Origin: a virus
Direction: 5' to 3' (one strand)
Length of the DNA stretch: 27,528 bases
Virus record (IMG/VR): IMGVR_UViG_3300007539_000155
Span: 1 to 27,528 of that record
The stretch's first letter is position 1; every line of letters begins with the position of its first letter. Below the pieces are notes generated by a model. The model was not told the DNA's origin, made no database searches, and saw nothing but the letters and a program-made list of their open reading frames with translations. This document shows, in pieces, positions 14,165 through 22,224 of the stretch. The position numbers and the translations under genes were made by a program.

Positions 14165-14709
14165 ACGACACAGAATTCGAAGAAGCGATGAAGCGCGCAG
14201 GCGTGCGGCACTTCTATCGCGATCGCGACAAGCGACTGTCGCACTATCTTGACAGCGAAGATCATGAATTGATGAAGTTCATGAAGAAGAAAGCGAACGT
14301 GATCGACGCGATTCGCGAACACAATCAGCACATCGTCATCGTCGATCATGATGGCAACGGTCAGCACGTGACGAACATGCTAGTGCGCGGCTTGCTGCTG
14401 TATTCGATTTCGACTTCGCTGACTTCACTGCCGAAGTTGATCGACATCGTCAGCGACTACGAACGACGCGCGCACGTGATGGAAGAAATCGAAGACACTG
14501 AAGTCTTCGCTGTGCTGATGGCACACACGAAGCACGTCGTCGATGCATCGCGCGTCGAATCACTACTGCGTGAAGCAATCGCTGACGGCGCTGTGCTGCT
14601 GCTTCACGTCGAACTGCCGATCGAATCTTGCGACACATTCAGTCAGTCGTTCAGACAGATGATCGCTTCGAACTGTCATCAATTCTTTCTGGAAAAATCA
14701 TGTCACTAG
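14161..14709 (+). CDS. Candidate helicase loader with eroded P-loop
   Basis: 182 residues. Not clearly recognised by sequence. The order initiator, this gene, DnaB-like helicase is that of a DnaC-type loader. IVIVDHDGNGQHVTNMLVRGLLLYSIS (about 58-84) looks like a strand, loop and helix of a P-loop ATPase in which the GKT is lost. HVMEEIEDTEVFAVLMAHTKH could be the Walker B strand region without the usual acidic pair in place, and MIASNCHQFF resembles the sensor strand near the end. If so it is a loader that no longer binds ATP itself. It begins at an ATGA overlap and its stop lies 10 bases into the helicase gene. Alternative: an unrelated replication accessory protein. Confidence 0.4.
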   Translation: MNDTEFEEAMKRAGVRHFYRDRDKRLSHYLDSEDHELMKFMKKKANVIDAIREHNQHIVIVDHDGNGQHVTNMLVRGLLLYSISTSLTSLPKLIDIVSDYERRAHVMEEIEDTEVFAVLMAHTKHVVDASRVESLLREAIADGAVLLLHVELPIESCDTFSQSFRQMIASNCHQFFLEKSCH

Positions 14710-15956
14710 GCACACAATTCATTCGCGCATGTCTTCGTGACAACAACACAGGTCTTCTTCGTGAAGCGAAGAAGAAGCTTTTCATCGGCGACGACGAAGA
14801 ACACTGCTTCGACTTCGTCACGTCGCATCTGTCTGACTACGGCACACTGCCTGACAAGCAAGTGATCGAAGAAGCAGGCGTGCCGATCGCACGTCGCGCG
14901 AAACAACCCGCGCAGTTCTATCTTGATCGACTGCGCAAGCGATTCGTCTTCGCACAGATCAATTCTGAAATGCCCGACTTCCGCGCAGCGATGGAAAGTG
15001 AAGACGTCGAATCAGCAGTGCAGCACATGCGCACGATGATCGCAGGCGCGACAGAACAGCTTCAGCCGAATTCATTCGCTACGCTTGACACGCTTGCTGA
15101 AGAAGTGCGTGCAGACTACGAACACGCGAAGCTTCATCCGGGTCTGCGCGGCATCACGCTAGGCTGGCCGACACTTGATGCGCTGACACTTGGCGCGCAA
15201 GGCGGCGACTTGATCGTCGTCGCTGGAAGGACGGGCATGGGCAAGTCATGGGTGCTGTCGAAGATGGCGCACGAATCATGGCTGTCAGGTCACAGCATTC
15301 TGTTCGTGTCGATGGAAATGTCGCTTGTGCCGATCGCGCGTCGCTTCGTCGGTCTGCACAGCGGCATCAATCCGAACTATATTCGCGCAGGGCATCTGTC
15401 GTCGCAGGGTGAACAGAAGCTGCTTCAAGAACTCGAAGACATCACAGCGACAGGCGCGAACGCATTCTTCTTGTCGGGCGACTTCAAAAAAGAAGTCAGC
15501 GCGATCGAAGAAATGGTCAGCGAATTCGACTGTGAAATCATCTACATCGACGCAGCGTATCTGTTGAGTCCGACAGCGAAGCGCGGCGGCAGCATCACAC
15601 GATGGGAACAGATTGCGACAGTCGTTCAAGAACTGAAGCAGCTTGCGCTGAAAACGAACAAGCCGATCGTCATCAGCGTGCAGATGAATCGCAACGTGAA
15701 GAAGCGTTCGACGAAGTCACTGGACACGGGCGACATCGCAGGCAGTGACAGCATCCCGCAAGACGCGTCGATCGTCTTCGGTCTGCGACAAGGACCGTCG
15801 CCTTTTGAGAAGACGCGACGCATCGGCGAACTGATGAAGAATCGCGAAGGCGAAGAAGCGCGCATCGACTTCAACTTCAAGTTCGCGCCAGTCGACATGT
15901 CAGAAGCGCCGATCGTCGAAGAAAAAGAAATGAACGATGTGAACTACATGCTTTGA
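14700..15956 (+). CDS. dnaB: DnaB-like replicative helicase
   Basis: 418 residues. A hexameric 5'-3' helicase that opens the fork. The N-terminal 120 residues are helical and would bind primase or loader. The RecA-like core holds VVAGRTGMGKSWVLSKMA (Walker A 176-183), ILFVSMEMSL (the SxEM motif of the DnaB family) and EIIYIDAAYLLSP (Walker B). VISVQMNRNVKKRSTKS leads into GSDSIPQDASIVFGLRQ, the DNA-binding loop and sensor region. The frame is open upstream to 14628, but the ATG at 14700 is preferred: it follows AAAATC, begins MSLGTQFIRACL like phage DnaB proteins, and overlaps the previous gene by only 10 bases. Walker B reads YIDAA rather than the usual acidic-rich form. Confidence 0.85.
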   Translation: MSLGTQFIRACLRDNNTGLLREAKKKLFIGDDEEHCFDFVTSHLSDYGTLPDKQVIEEAGVPIARRAKQPAQFYLDRLRKRFVFAQINSEMPDFRAAMESEDVESAVQHMRTMIAGATEQLQPNSFATLDTLAEEVRADYEHAKLHPGLRGITLGWPTLDALTLGAQGGDLIVVAGRTGMGKSWVLSKMAHESWLSGHSILFVSMEMSLVPIARRFVGLHSGINPNYIRAGHLSSQGEQKLLQELEDITATGANAFFLSGDFKKEVSAIEEMVSEFDCEIIYIDAAYLLSPTAKRGGSITRWEQIATVVQELKQLALKTNKPIVISVQMNRNVKKRSTKSLDTGDIAGSDSIPQDASIVFGLRQGPSPFEKTRRIGELMKNREGEEARIDFNFKFAPVDMSEAPIVEEKEMNDVNYML

Positions 15957-15966
15957 TCGACTATCT

Positions 15967-15982
15967 TTGAAACAATTTTCAA
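15967..15982. promoter_or_regulatory. Palindrome copy 4, imperfect, before the polymerase
   Basis: TTGAAACAATTTTCAA lies between the helicase stop and the polymerase ATG at 15987. Outer arms TTGAAA and TTTCAA are kept, with one mismatch inside. It would cover the ribosome-binding region of the polymerase gene. Confidence 0.4.
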
Positions 15983-15986
15983 CAAC

Positions 15987-18932
15987 ATGAACGAAGAAGA
16001 AGAAGAAATCGAAGACATCATCGTCAAGGGAAGTGACGATGCAGAACTGATCGTGCTGACAGATGCGCCACTGCGCACAAGCTTCGATCAAGGCAAAGTG
16101 ATGACGAAGCACGAACTTGCGCTGTTCGGTGAACACGCGAAACGAAACGGCTTTAATCCGAAGAAGACAGCGTTCATCACGCCTTGTGCGCCGATCCCGA
16201 AAGCAGCGCAGTCGACTGAAAAGAAAGTCGGCGACTTCTTGGCGAAGTATCACGACGCAGTGCATGAAGCGATCGCACGCTTCACTGAAGCGAAGCTGAT
16301 GATCTACTTCGGCAAAGACGCAGGCAGACAGTTCACAGGCAGACCCGTCAGGATCACGCAAGCGTGCGGCAGTCTTGATCATCCGAAGAACTACGACTTC
16401 GCTGTGCTGCCTATGCTGTCGCCGCGAAACGTGCTGCGACGTCCGCATCTGAAGCAGCAGTTCGAAACTGACTTCTTGATTGCTGGCACGTATCGCGAAA
16501 GCGACTGGGAAGATGACGTGTTCGAAGGCGCGTCGCGTGAAGCGAACTACGAATGGCGCGACGATCTTCAGTTCTTGATCGACATGAAACCGAAGAAGCT
16601 TGTCGTCGACACAGAAACTGTCGGCTTGAAGTGGTTCGCAGATCAGCGCGTGCTGTGCGTTCAATTCTGCTGGGCGAAAGGCAAAGCGTGCGCTGTGCCA
16701 TTCGATGTCGACTACGGCAAGAAAGTCTTTGGCGACGACTTCAATCAAGACGATGTCGACAGACTTGTGAAGCAGACGAAGAAGATTCTGTCTCGCAAGT
16801 CGACGGGCGTCGTCGGTCACAATTTCAAGTTCGATCTTCATGCACTGAAGAACTTCGACATCGATGTCGCGAACTTCGCGCATGAAACGATTCAGCTTGC
16901 ATACACTGCTGACGACAACATGGAATCGAAGTCGCTTGATCACTGCGTTCGTCGATGGGTTCCCGAAATGGCTGGCTATGCTGACGAATTCAACAAGTCG
17001 CCCGTTCACAAGAAGAAGTCGCGCATGGATCTTGTCGCGCCCGACGACATGCTGTTCTACGGCTGCGGCGACGTCGACGCCACGTTCAGACTTTGCACGA
17101 ATCTTCTGCGTGTCTGTCGCGAAGATACGAAGAACTTCAACGTGTATCAGCGCGTCAAGATGCCAGCGATCCGCAAGACGTTCTTCGAATGCGAACGCAA
17201 CGGCTATCACGTCGATCGTGATGCGCTGATGAAGATGCGTGACTTCGTGTTCGAAGAAGAAGAACGACTGTATCACGAACTGATTCAAGACGTGCCAGCA
17301 GCAGTGAAGCGTCGATGGCTGAACAAGCCGAAAGAACAGAAGAAGTCGCCGCGCGAAGTGCTGTCGTTCACACGCGATGCATTCACTGTCGACGTGCTAT
17401 TCAGCGAAGACGGATTCGGTCTGACGCCTGTCGTGTTCACTGACAGCACGAAGAATCTTGAACCATACGAAGACGAAGCAGGCAACTGGGTCGACCCGCG
17501 CGTGCCTTCTGCTTCGATCAAGACACACTTGCCGCTGTTCGATCACGACTTCGTGACGACGCTGATCGACTACAAGAAGATTCTGAAATACATCAGCACG
17601 TATGTCGGTAGTCCGCAGACAGCAGAGAAAGAAACTGTGAAGCTGCTGAAGTCGCGAAAGTATCCGAAAGCGATTCAAGACATCTTCGCGAACGCAGACG
17701 TCGAACTGCCCGTGATCCCGAAGAAGAACGAAGTGACGCGCTTCATCAGATTGCCGAAAGACGTCGTGCCGAAGCCAGTCAACATCATCATCGGAATCCC
17801 GAAAGATGAAGACGGCAGTCGCATCGACTACGCGCGCATGTCGAACGACACTATCATGCGCAGAATCGTCACGCCCGACAGCGGATTCTTCAAACATCTG
17901 ACGCCTGACGGTGACATGATTCACCCGTCGCTTCATCTTCATCGCACAGTGACAGGCAGAACATCGTCGTCTGATCCGAACGCGCAGAACTTCCCGAAGC
18001 GTGGCGAAATGGCGAAGCTGTTTCGATCTGTCTTCAAGCCGAAGCCGGGATGGGTGATGCTTGAATGTGACTTGTCGCAGATCGAACTGCGCATCGCTGC
18101 GTGGATGGCGCATGAAACGACGATGCTGCAAATCTATCAAGACGGCGGCGACATTCACGCATATACAGGCGCGAACGTCGCAGGCATCGATCGCGACTTC
18201 TTCTTGTCACTAGCAGGCAGCGAAGATGAATTCGACGCACACGCTGTCGGCTACGAAGGCAGAAAGCTTGATGGCGTCAAGACGATGGGCGACTTCTTCG
18301 ATCGCTTCAGATACTACGCGAAAGCTGTGAACTTCGGGTTCATTTACGGCATGTGGTGGGTGAAGTTCAAAGACTACGCGAAGACTGACTACGGCATCGA
18401 ACTGACAGATCGCGAAGCTGAACGCATGCGTGAATCGTTTTTCGAAACGTATCCCGGCTTGAACGACTGGCACTGGAACATGAAGAACTTCGCTGAAGCG
18501 AACGGCTACGTGCGCAGCTTGCATGGCGGTCTTCGCAGACTGCCCGACATCTACAGCAACGACGAAGCTGTGCAAGGCGAAGCGAAGCGTCAGGCGATCA
18601 ACGCGCCAGTGCAGCACTTCGCTTCTGATCTTGGCGTCATGGGCTTGAATCGATTCACGCGCGACTGCCCGAAAGAAGTGATTCAGCCGATCGGCTTCGT
18701 TCACGATGCAGGCTACATTCAAGCGCGCGAAGACTATGCACTTGAAGCAGCAGGCGCGATCAAGTTCTACATGCAGACGAACCCGCTTCAAGCGTGGTTC
18801 AATCTGAACCCGCCGATCCCGCTGACTGCTGACGTGTCTGGCCCTGCTGACAACATGGCAGACATGAAAGAAATGAAAGGGCTTGAAGCGTTTCAGCCTG
18901 ACTGGTATCGCGCTGATCTTGATGCAGCGTGA
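15987..18932 (+). CDS. Family A DNA polymerase with UDG-like N-terminal domain
   Basis: 981 residues, the main replicative polymerase. Residues about 18-165 resemble the uracil-DNA-glycosylase superfamily (ELIVLTDAP, NPKKTAFITPCAPIP, LMIYFGKDAG), but the usual His of the HP motif is Ser145 in LSPRNVLRRP, so cleavage is doubtful. A 3'-5' exonuclease follows: Asp208 and Glu210 in VVDTET, GHNFKFDLH, and YGCGDVDATF. Polymerase motif A is DLSQIELR starting at Asp695. Motif B is RYYAKAVNFGFIYG (Arg775, Lys779, Phe783, Tyr787), where Phe783 matches E. coli Phe762. Motif C is FVHDAGY with Asp907, in which the common Glu is Ala908. There is an insertion before the palm (PREVLSFTRDAF to VDPRVPSASI). 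All main catalytic residues are present. It lies between two copies of the TTGAAAA palindrome. Confidence 0.9.
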   Translation: MNEEEEEIEDIIVKGSDDAELIVLTDAPLRTSFDQGKVMTKHELALFGEHAKRNGFNPKKTAFITPCAPIPKAAQSTEKKVGDFLAKYHDAVHEAIARFTEAKLMIYFGKDAGRQFTGRPVRITQACGSLDHPKNYDFAVLPMLSPRNVLRRPHLKQQFETDFLIAGTYRESDWEDDVFEGASREANYEWRDDLQFLIDMKPKKLVVDTETVGLKWFADQRVLCVQFCWAKGKACAVPFDVDYGKKVFGDDFNQDDVDRLVKQTKKILSRKSTGVVGHNFKFDLHALKNFDIDVANFAHETIQLAYTADDNMESKSLDHCVRRWVPEMAGYADEFNKSPVHKKKSRMDLVAPDDMLFYGCGDVDATFRLCTNLLRVCREDTKNFNVYQRVKMPAIRKTFFECERNGYHVDRDALMKMRDFVFEEEERLYHELIQDVPAAVKRRWLNKPKEQKKSPREVLSFTRDAFTVDVLFSEDGFGLTPVVFTDSTKNLEPYEDEAGNWVDPRVPSASIKTHLPLFDHDFVTTLIDYKKILKYISTYVGSPQTAEKETVKLLKSRKYPKAIQDIFANADVELPVIPKKNEVTRFIRLPKDVVPKPVNIIIGIPKDEDGSRIDYARMSNDTIMRRIVTPDSGFFKHLTPDGDMIHPSLHLHRTVTGRTSSSDPNAQNFPKRGEMAKLFRSVFKPKPGWVMLECDLSQIELRIAAWMAHETTMLQIYQDGGDIHAYTGANVAGIDRDFFLSLAGSEDEFDAHAVGYEGRKLDGVKTMGDFFDRFRYYAKAVNFGFIYGMWWVKFKDYAKTDYGIELTDREAERMRESFFETYPGLNDWHWNMKNFAEANGYVRSLHGGLRRLPDIYSNDEAVQGEAKRQAINAPVQHFASDLGVMGLNRFTRDCPKEVIQPIGFVHDAGYIQAREDYALEAAGAIKFYMQTNPLQAWFNLNPPIPLTADVSGPADNMADMKEMKGLEAFQPDWYRADLDAA

Positions 18933-18950
18933 TTTGAAAATTTTTTCAAA
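18933..18950. promoter_or_regulatory. Palindrome copy 5, directly after the polymerase stop
   Basis: TTTGAAAATTTTTTCAAA has eight-base arms around TT and starts at the base after the polymerase stop codon. It is the longest perfect-arm copy. As RNA it could fold into an A/U stem with a U-rich 3' side, so a weak terminator or 3'-end hairpin is possible. Confidence 0.5.
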
Positions 18951-18972
18951 CAAGAAAGCGAAAAGAATCGAC

Positions 18973-19024
18973 TTGCGCGCGTGACAAAGAAGCACGATCT
19001 TTTCATTCACAGCGCAAGAAGCGC
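18973..19024 (+). promoter_or_regulatory. Candidate promoter and 5' hairpin before the coiled-coil gene
   Basis: TTGCGC (18973-18978), a 17-base spacer with GACAAAGAAGC, and GATCTT (18996-19001) followed by TTCATTCAC. The spacer, box and tail repeat those at 11491-11528. AGCGCAAGAAGCGC (19011-19024) can form a small hairpin near the predicted RNA start and matches the site at 7343 in 13 of 14 bases. Confidence 0.5.
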
Positions 19025-19048
19025 ATCAACAGCAGAACAAACAACATC

Positions 19049-19471
19049 ATGGCAACAGCACAGCACACACGCAAGATCGGTCGCAACACACTTCGACAAG
19101 CGTCCGAAGAACTGAAGTCGAAGGCGAAAGAAGTCTTCAAGCTGAACAACGAGAAGAACAAGTTCGATCGTCAGTTCAGCAAAGCGCGACGCGAACTGTT
19201 CGCAGCGCAAGAAGAAGCAGGCGTCACGTCGTTCACTTGCGACGCGATCATCGACGGCAAGAAGGTGACGATCGAATCGAAGATCGAAACGCCGCAGCGA
19301 CAAGTCGTCGACATCGAACTGCTTCGCGGACTTGTCGACGAAGACACGTTCTTGAAGATCGTCAGCGCGACGCAGAAGTCTGTCGTCGACAACGCAGGCA
19401 AAGCGATCTTCGATCGCTGCGCGAAGACTGTTGACGGAACGCGCGCCGTCAACGTGAAGGCAGCGAAGTAA
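19049..19471 (+). CDS. Unknown coiled-coil protein
   Basis: 140 residues, not recognised. The first 60 residues are strongly helical and charged with heptad spacing (LRQASEELKSKAKEVFKLNNEKNKF...KARRELFAAQEEAG), probably a coiled coil. A small beta region (FTCDAIIDGKKVTIESKIET) and helices (IELLRGLVDEDTFLKIV) follow. This layout recalls small phage proteins found near polymerase or RecA genes, but I cannot assign a function. It has its own candidate promoter upstream and an intrinsic terminator right after it, so it may be a single-gene transcript made in quantity. The start follows AACAAACAACATC. Confidence 0.6.
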   Translation: MATAQHTRKIGRNTLRQASEELKSKAKEVFKLNNEKNKFDRQFSKARRELFAAQEEAGVTSFTCDAIIDGKKVTIESKIETPQRQVVDIELLRGLVDEDTFLKIVSATQKSVVDNAGKAIFDRCAKTVDGTRAVNVKAAK

Positions 19472-19496
19472 CTTTCGCACAAACGACACATCGAAT

Positions 19497-19534
19497 GCGC
19501 CGTCGTCTTCACAGGCGGCGGCGCTTTCTTTTCT
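19497..19534 (+). terminator. Intrinsic terminator after the coiled-coil gene
   Basis: Stem arms GCGCCGTCGTC (19497-19507) and GGCGGCGGCGC (19514-19524) pair over 11 bases with two G-U pairs. The loop is TTCACA, and TTTCTTTTCT follows. It is the only clear + strand intrinsic terminator in the window. The next start codon is at 19539, only five bases beyond. Confidence 0.75.
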
Positions 19535-19538
19535 GATC

Positions 19539-20147
19539 ATGACACTTTCACCGTTTCAGAAGTTCGATGAATCAACGAATCAGACTTCGTTCAGCAGCAT
19601 CTATCTGATGCAGCGTGTCGCGTCGACGTGGCCGCTTCTTCCGATGCAGCACGAAACAGATCACGGCTTCGATCACTGGGAACGCGTTCACACGAACGCG
19701 CGACATCTTGCAGAACTTGAAGGCTACGAAGGCGACAAGTATGTGTTCGAAGCAGTCGAACTGTTCGCGCTGTTTCACGACAGTCAGCGAATCAACGAAG
19801 ACACAGATGACAAGCACGGTCTGCGCGCAGCAGAAGTGATGATGCGCTTTCTGAAGAATGACCTGCTGCACTACTACAGCATGAACGCGATCTTCGCAGC
19901 GATGCGCGCGTGCGCACTTCACACTGAAATCAACCCGCGCGTAGTTCATGGTCGACATGACGTGCCGAATCACTTCCCGCTGCACAAAGAAAACATCGAC
20001 GATCACATCATGATGATCTGTCTTGATGCTGATCGACTTGATCGCACGCGCTTCGAAGGCGAAGACGTGAAGACGAAGTATCTGTTCACTGAATCTGCTG
20101 CTGAACTTGTCGTGAACGGCGAACACTGGAACGCATCTGAAGCATGA
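19539..20147 (+). CDS. HD-domain phosphohydrolase
   Basis: 202 residues. A metal-dependent phosphohydrolase, probably acting on a nucleotide. HGFDHWERVHTNARHLA carries the first metal His region (His46), LFALFHDSQR the HD pair (His80, Asp81), ALHTE the following His128, and MICLDADRLDR the late Asp (163 or 165). The order is that of the HD superfamily. No second domain such as RelA or a helicase is attached. The gene is coupled by ATGA to the primase gene, which hints at a role in nucleotide pools or signals around replication. The start lies five bases after a terminator, leaving no room for a promoter; a later start at 19608 (MQRVAST) would still keep the whole HD core. Confidence 0.75.
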   Translation: MTLSPFQKFDESTNQTSFSSIYLMQRVASTWPLLPMQHETDHGFDHWERVHTNARHLAELEGYEGDKYVFEAVELFALFHDSQRINEDTDDKHGLRAAEVMMRFLKNDLLHYYSMNAIFAAMRACALHTEINPRVVHGRHDVPNHFPLHKENIDDHIMMICLDADRLDRTRFEGEDVKTKYLFTESAAELVVNGEHWNASEA

Positions 20148-21160
20148 ACGCACCGAATCTGATCAAGCATCTTGAACGACTTGAAGTCGAAGTCATCGGT
20201 GAATCGCGCGGCTGGATCAGCGCACGATGCCCGTTCGCCGAATTCTATCACACGCGCGGCTACGACAAGCGACCGTCGTTCTTCGCGCACATCAACGACA
20301 CAGGCATCAGCGGCTTCAACTGCTTCACATGCGGTCAGAAAGGCGCGATCGTCACGCTATACAAGAAGCTTGGCGAACTGCGTGAAGAAAACTACATGCG
20401 CGACATCATCGAAGCTGAATTCGATGAAGTGCCTGAAGACTTCGGCACGTTCGGTCAGCGACGCTTGCAGATCGAAGAAGCGAAAGCAGTCGACGAAGCG
20501 ATCTTCGTCGGCATGTATCCGTCAGCATGGGACGTCGCAGATGCGCGCGACTATCTGATCAAGCGCAAGATCAACGAACGCGCAGCGCAGCAGCTTGATT
20601 TGCTGTTCGACCCTGACGAAAAACGAATCTTGTTCCCTGTGCGTGACATCGACTTTGATCTGTTCGGCTTCACAGGCAGAACGATTCTTGAAGCGCACGA
20701 CTACCCGTATCCCGACTTCCCGAAAGTGCGCGACTACGCAGGGCTGAAGAAAGAACAGCTTCTGCTGAACGAACAGAACTTCAGTTCGAACAAGCCGACG
20801 ATCATCGTCGAAGGTCTGTTCGCGACAGCGCGTGCAGTCAGTGAACGTGCTGACAAGATCGCGAACATCATGGCGACGATGGGCGCGCACATGTCTGACT
20901 TTCAAGCTGAACGTCTGATCGATCACGGCAAGCCAGTTTATCTGCTGTATGACGACGACGAAGCAGGCGACGTCGGGCTATACGGCAAGCGCGATCATGA
21001 AGGCAAGCACGAAGGTGACGGCGCGATCGACAAGCTGAAGACTGACGTGCGCACATTCGTCGCTGCGTTCCCTGAAGATCGCGACGATGTAGATGACTTC
21101 GATCTTGATGACTATCGCTTCGCAATCGAAGAAGCTGATTGCGTTTCGATCGATGTTTGA
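20144..21160 (+). CDS. DnaG-like DNA primase
   Basis: 338 residues. It makes RNA primers for the lagging strand. An N-terminal zinc-binding region uses Cys29, His36, Cys60 and Cys63 (ARCPFAEFYH and FNCFTCGQKG) with the conserved PSF between them. The middle (RILFPVRDIDFDLFGFTGRT) fits the DnaG catalytic fold. The Toprim part shows IIVEGLFATAR (Glu223) and VYLLYDDDEAG (Asp270, Asp272). It is shorter than bacterial DnaG and lacks a C-terminal helicase-binding domain, as is usual in phages with a separate helicase. It starts at an ATGA overlap with the HD gene. The C-terminal 60 residues are rich in Asp. Confidence 0.85.
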   Translation: MNAPNLIKHLERLEVEVIGESRGWISARCPFAEFYHTRGYDKRPSFFAHINDTGISGFNCFTCGQKGAIVTLYKKLGELREENYMRDIIEAEFDEVPEDFGTFGQRRLQIEEAKAVDEAIFVGMYPSAWDVADARDYLIKRKINERAAQQLDLLFDPDEKRILFPVRDIDFDLFGFTGRTILEAHDYPYPDFPKVRDYAGLKKEQLLLNEQNFSSNKPTIIVEGLFATARAVSERADKIANIMATMGAHMSDFQAERLIDHGKPVYLLYDDDEAGDVGLYGKRDHEGKHEGDGAIDKLKTDVRTFVAAFPEDRDDVDDFDLDDYRFAIEEADCVSIDV

Positions 21161-21192
21161 CGACATTCTGATTCACGTCGCTGACAAGCGAC
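21139..21192 (+). promoter_or_regulatory. Candidate promoter and 5' hairpin before the ssDNA-binding gene
   Basis: TTGCGT (21139-21144), a 17-base spacer and GACATT (21162-21167) followed by CTGATTCAC, which repeats the tail of the 11514 site (CAGATTCAC). GTCGC / GCGAC (21177-21181 and 21188-21192) can pair right at the predicted RNA start. The -35 lies in the primase gene. The RNA leader would be about 43 bases, rich in A and C. Confidence 0.5.
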
Positions 21193-21216
21193 ACAACAAA
21201 AAAACAAACCAAAGAC

Positions 21217-22224
21217 ATGGCAAAAAAACGTAGATCACTAGCAGCAACAGGCGACGCAATGGACGACGCCTTTCAGCACGAAGAAGAACGTCAAGAACAG
21301 CGTGCAAGCGAACGCGCGCAGGGACTTGATCGCATCTTCAGATTCGGCATCAAGCCGGGAGAAGAAGCAGAAATCATTCTGCTTGATGACGACTATCACG
21401 ACGGCGTCGCGTTCTATGAACATCACATGCGCGACAGTCAGGGACGCTGGACGGTCTTTCGTCCGTGTGTCAGTGAAGTCGCTTCTTGTCCCGTGTGCGA
21501 AGGAACTGAATCGAAGCCCTATTTCGTGATGTATCTGTCAGCGCTTCATCTGAACGCGTATCAAGACAAGAAGACGAAAGAATGGCGTCACAGTCGCGTG
21601 CTTCTTGGCATCAAGTCGATCAGCATCCCGACATTCAAGAAGGTGATGTCTGCTGCGATGAAGAAGCACGGCACGCTTCGCGGCGTCTGTTTGAATCTTG
21701 AACGTCCGAAAGGCGCGACGACTTCGTCAACGCGTATCGGCGAACCCGTCGAATACGAAGACACTGGCACACGCTTCGACTTCGTCGACGATCTTGAAAA
21801 AGAATTTGGACACGACGCGATCAAAGCGAAAGACGGCACTGTCTTTAAAGAAGCGAACGTCGACATCACGCCGTATGACTACGAAGCGCTGTTTCCGTTG
21901 ACGTTTGATGTCGACAAAGCGATCGAGTCGCTGACGAAAGAATTCGGCGGCAAAGGTCATCAGTCTGCTGACGAAGTCGCGAAAGAATGGGACAGCGACG
22001 ATGACACTGACGATCACGATGACGATGACGCTGATGCGAAGCCAGCACGTGCGTCGTCGCGCAAGAAGCGTCGCAAAGTCGCTGACGTCGAAGAAGACGG
22101 TGACGACATCGACATGTCGCCACCGAAGCGCAAGTCGAAAGCAACTGCGAAGAAGACGCGCAGTCGCAAAGTCGAAGTCGAAGACGACGACAGCGAAGCT
22201 GACGACAGCGGCGATGAATGGTGA
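21217..22224 (+). CDS. Single-stranded DNA-binding-like protein
   Basis: 335 residues. The core, from about 38 to 230, matches a family of phage proteins usually named ssDNA-binding: LDRIFRFGIKPGEEAEIILLDD, then FYEHHM...RWTVFRPCVS and SCPVCEGTESKPYFVMYLSALHLNAY, with a CPxC pair that may hold part of a zinc site. The C-terminal 90 residues are disordered and alternate acidic (DSDDDTDDHDDDDAD) and basic (RKKRRK, KRKSKATAKKTRSRK) blocks, ending SGDEW. Acidic tails of such proteins recruit partners. It has its own predicted promoter, as expected for an abundant protein, and the next gene is a UvsW-like helicase. The start follows CAAAGAC. Confidence 0.6.
   Translation: MAKKRRSLAATGDAMDDAFQHEEERQEQRASERAQGLDRIFRFGIKPGEEAEIILLDDDYHDGVAFYEHHMRDSQGRWTVFRPCVSEVASCPVCEGTESKPYFVMYLSALHLNAYQDKKTKEWRHSRVLLGIKSISIPTFKKVMSAAMKKHGTLRGVCLNLERPKGATTSSTRIGEPVEYEDTGTRFDFVDDLEKEFGHDAIKAKDGTVFKEANVDITPYDYEALFPLTFDVDKAIESLTKEFGGKGHQSADEVAKEWDSDDDTDDHDDDDADAKPARASSRKKRRKVADVEEDGDDIDMSPPKRKSKATAKKTRSRKVEVEDDDSEADDSGDEW

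Noticed and set aside
14628-14699. Longer N-terminus for the DnaB-like helicase
   Set aside because: It would overlap the loader gene by about 80 bases, and MSLGTQF at 14700 is the natural family start.
15900-17288. 462-codon open frame on the minus strand
   Set aside because: Shadow of the polymerase gene; no recognisable domain.
22001-22213. Longer N-terminus for the UvsW-like helicase
   Set aside because: It would lie entirely within the ssDNA-binding gene in another frame and encodes low-complexity Thr, Met and Arg runs.
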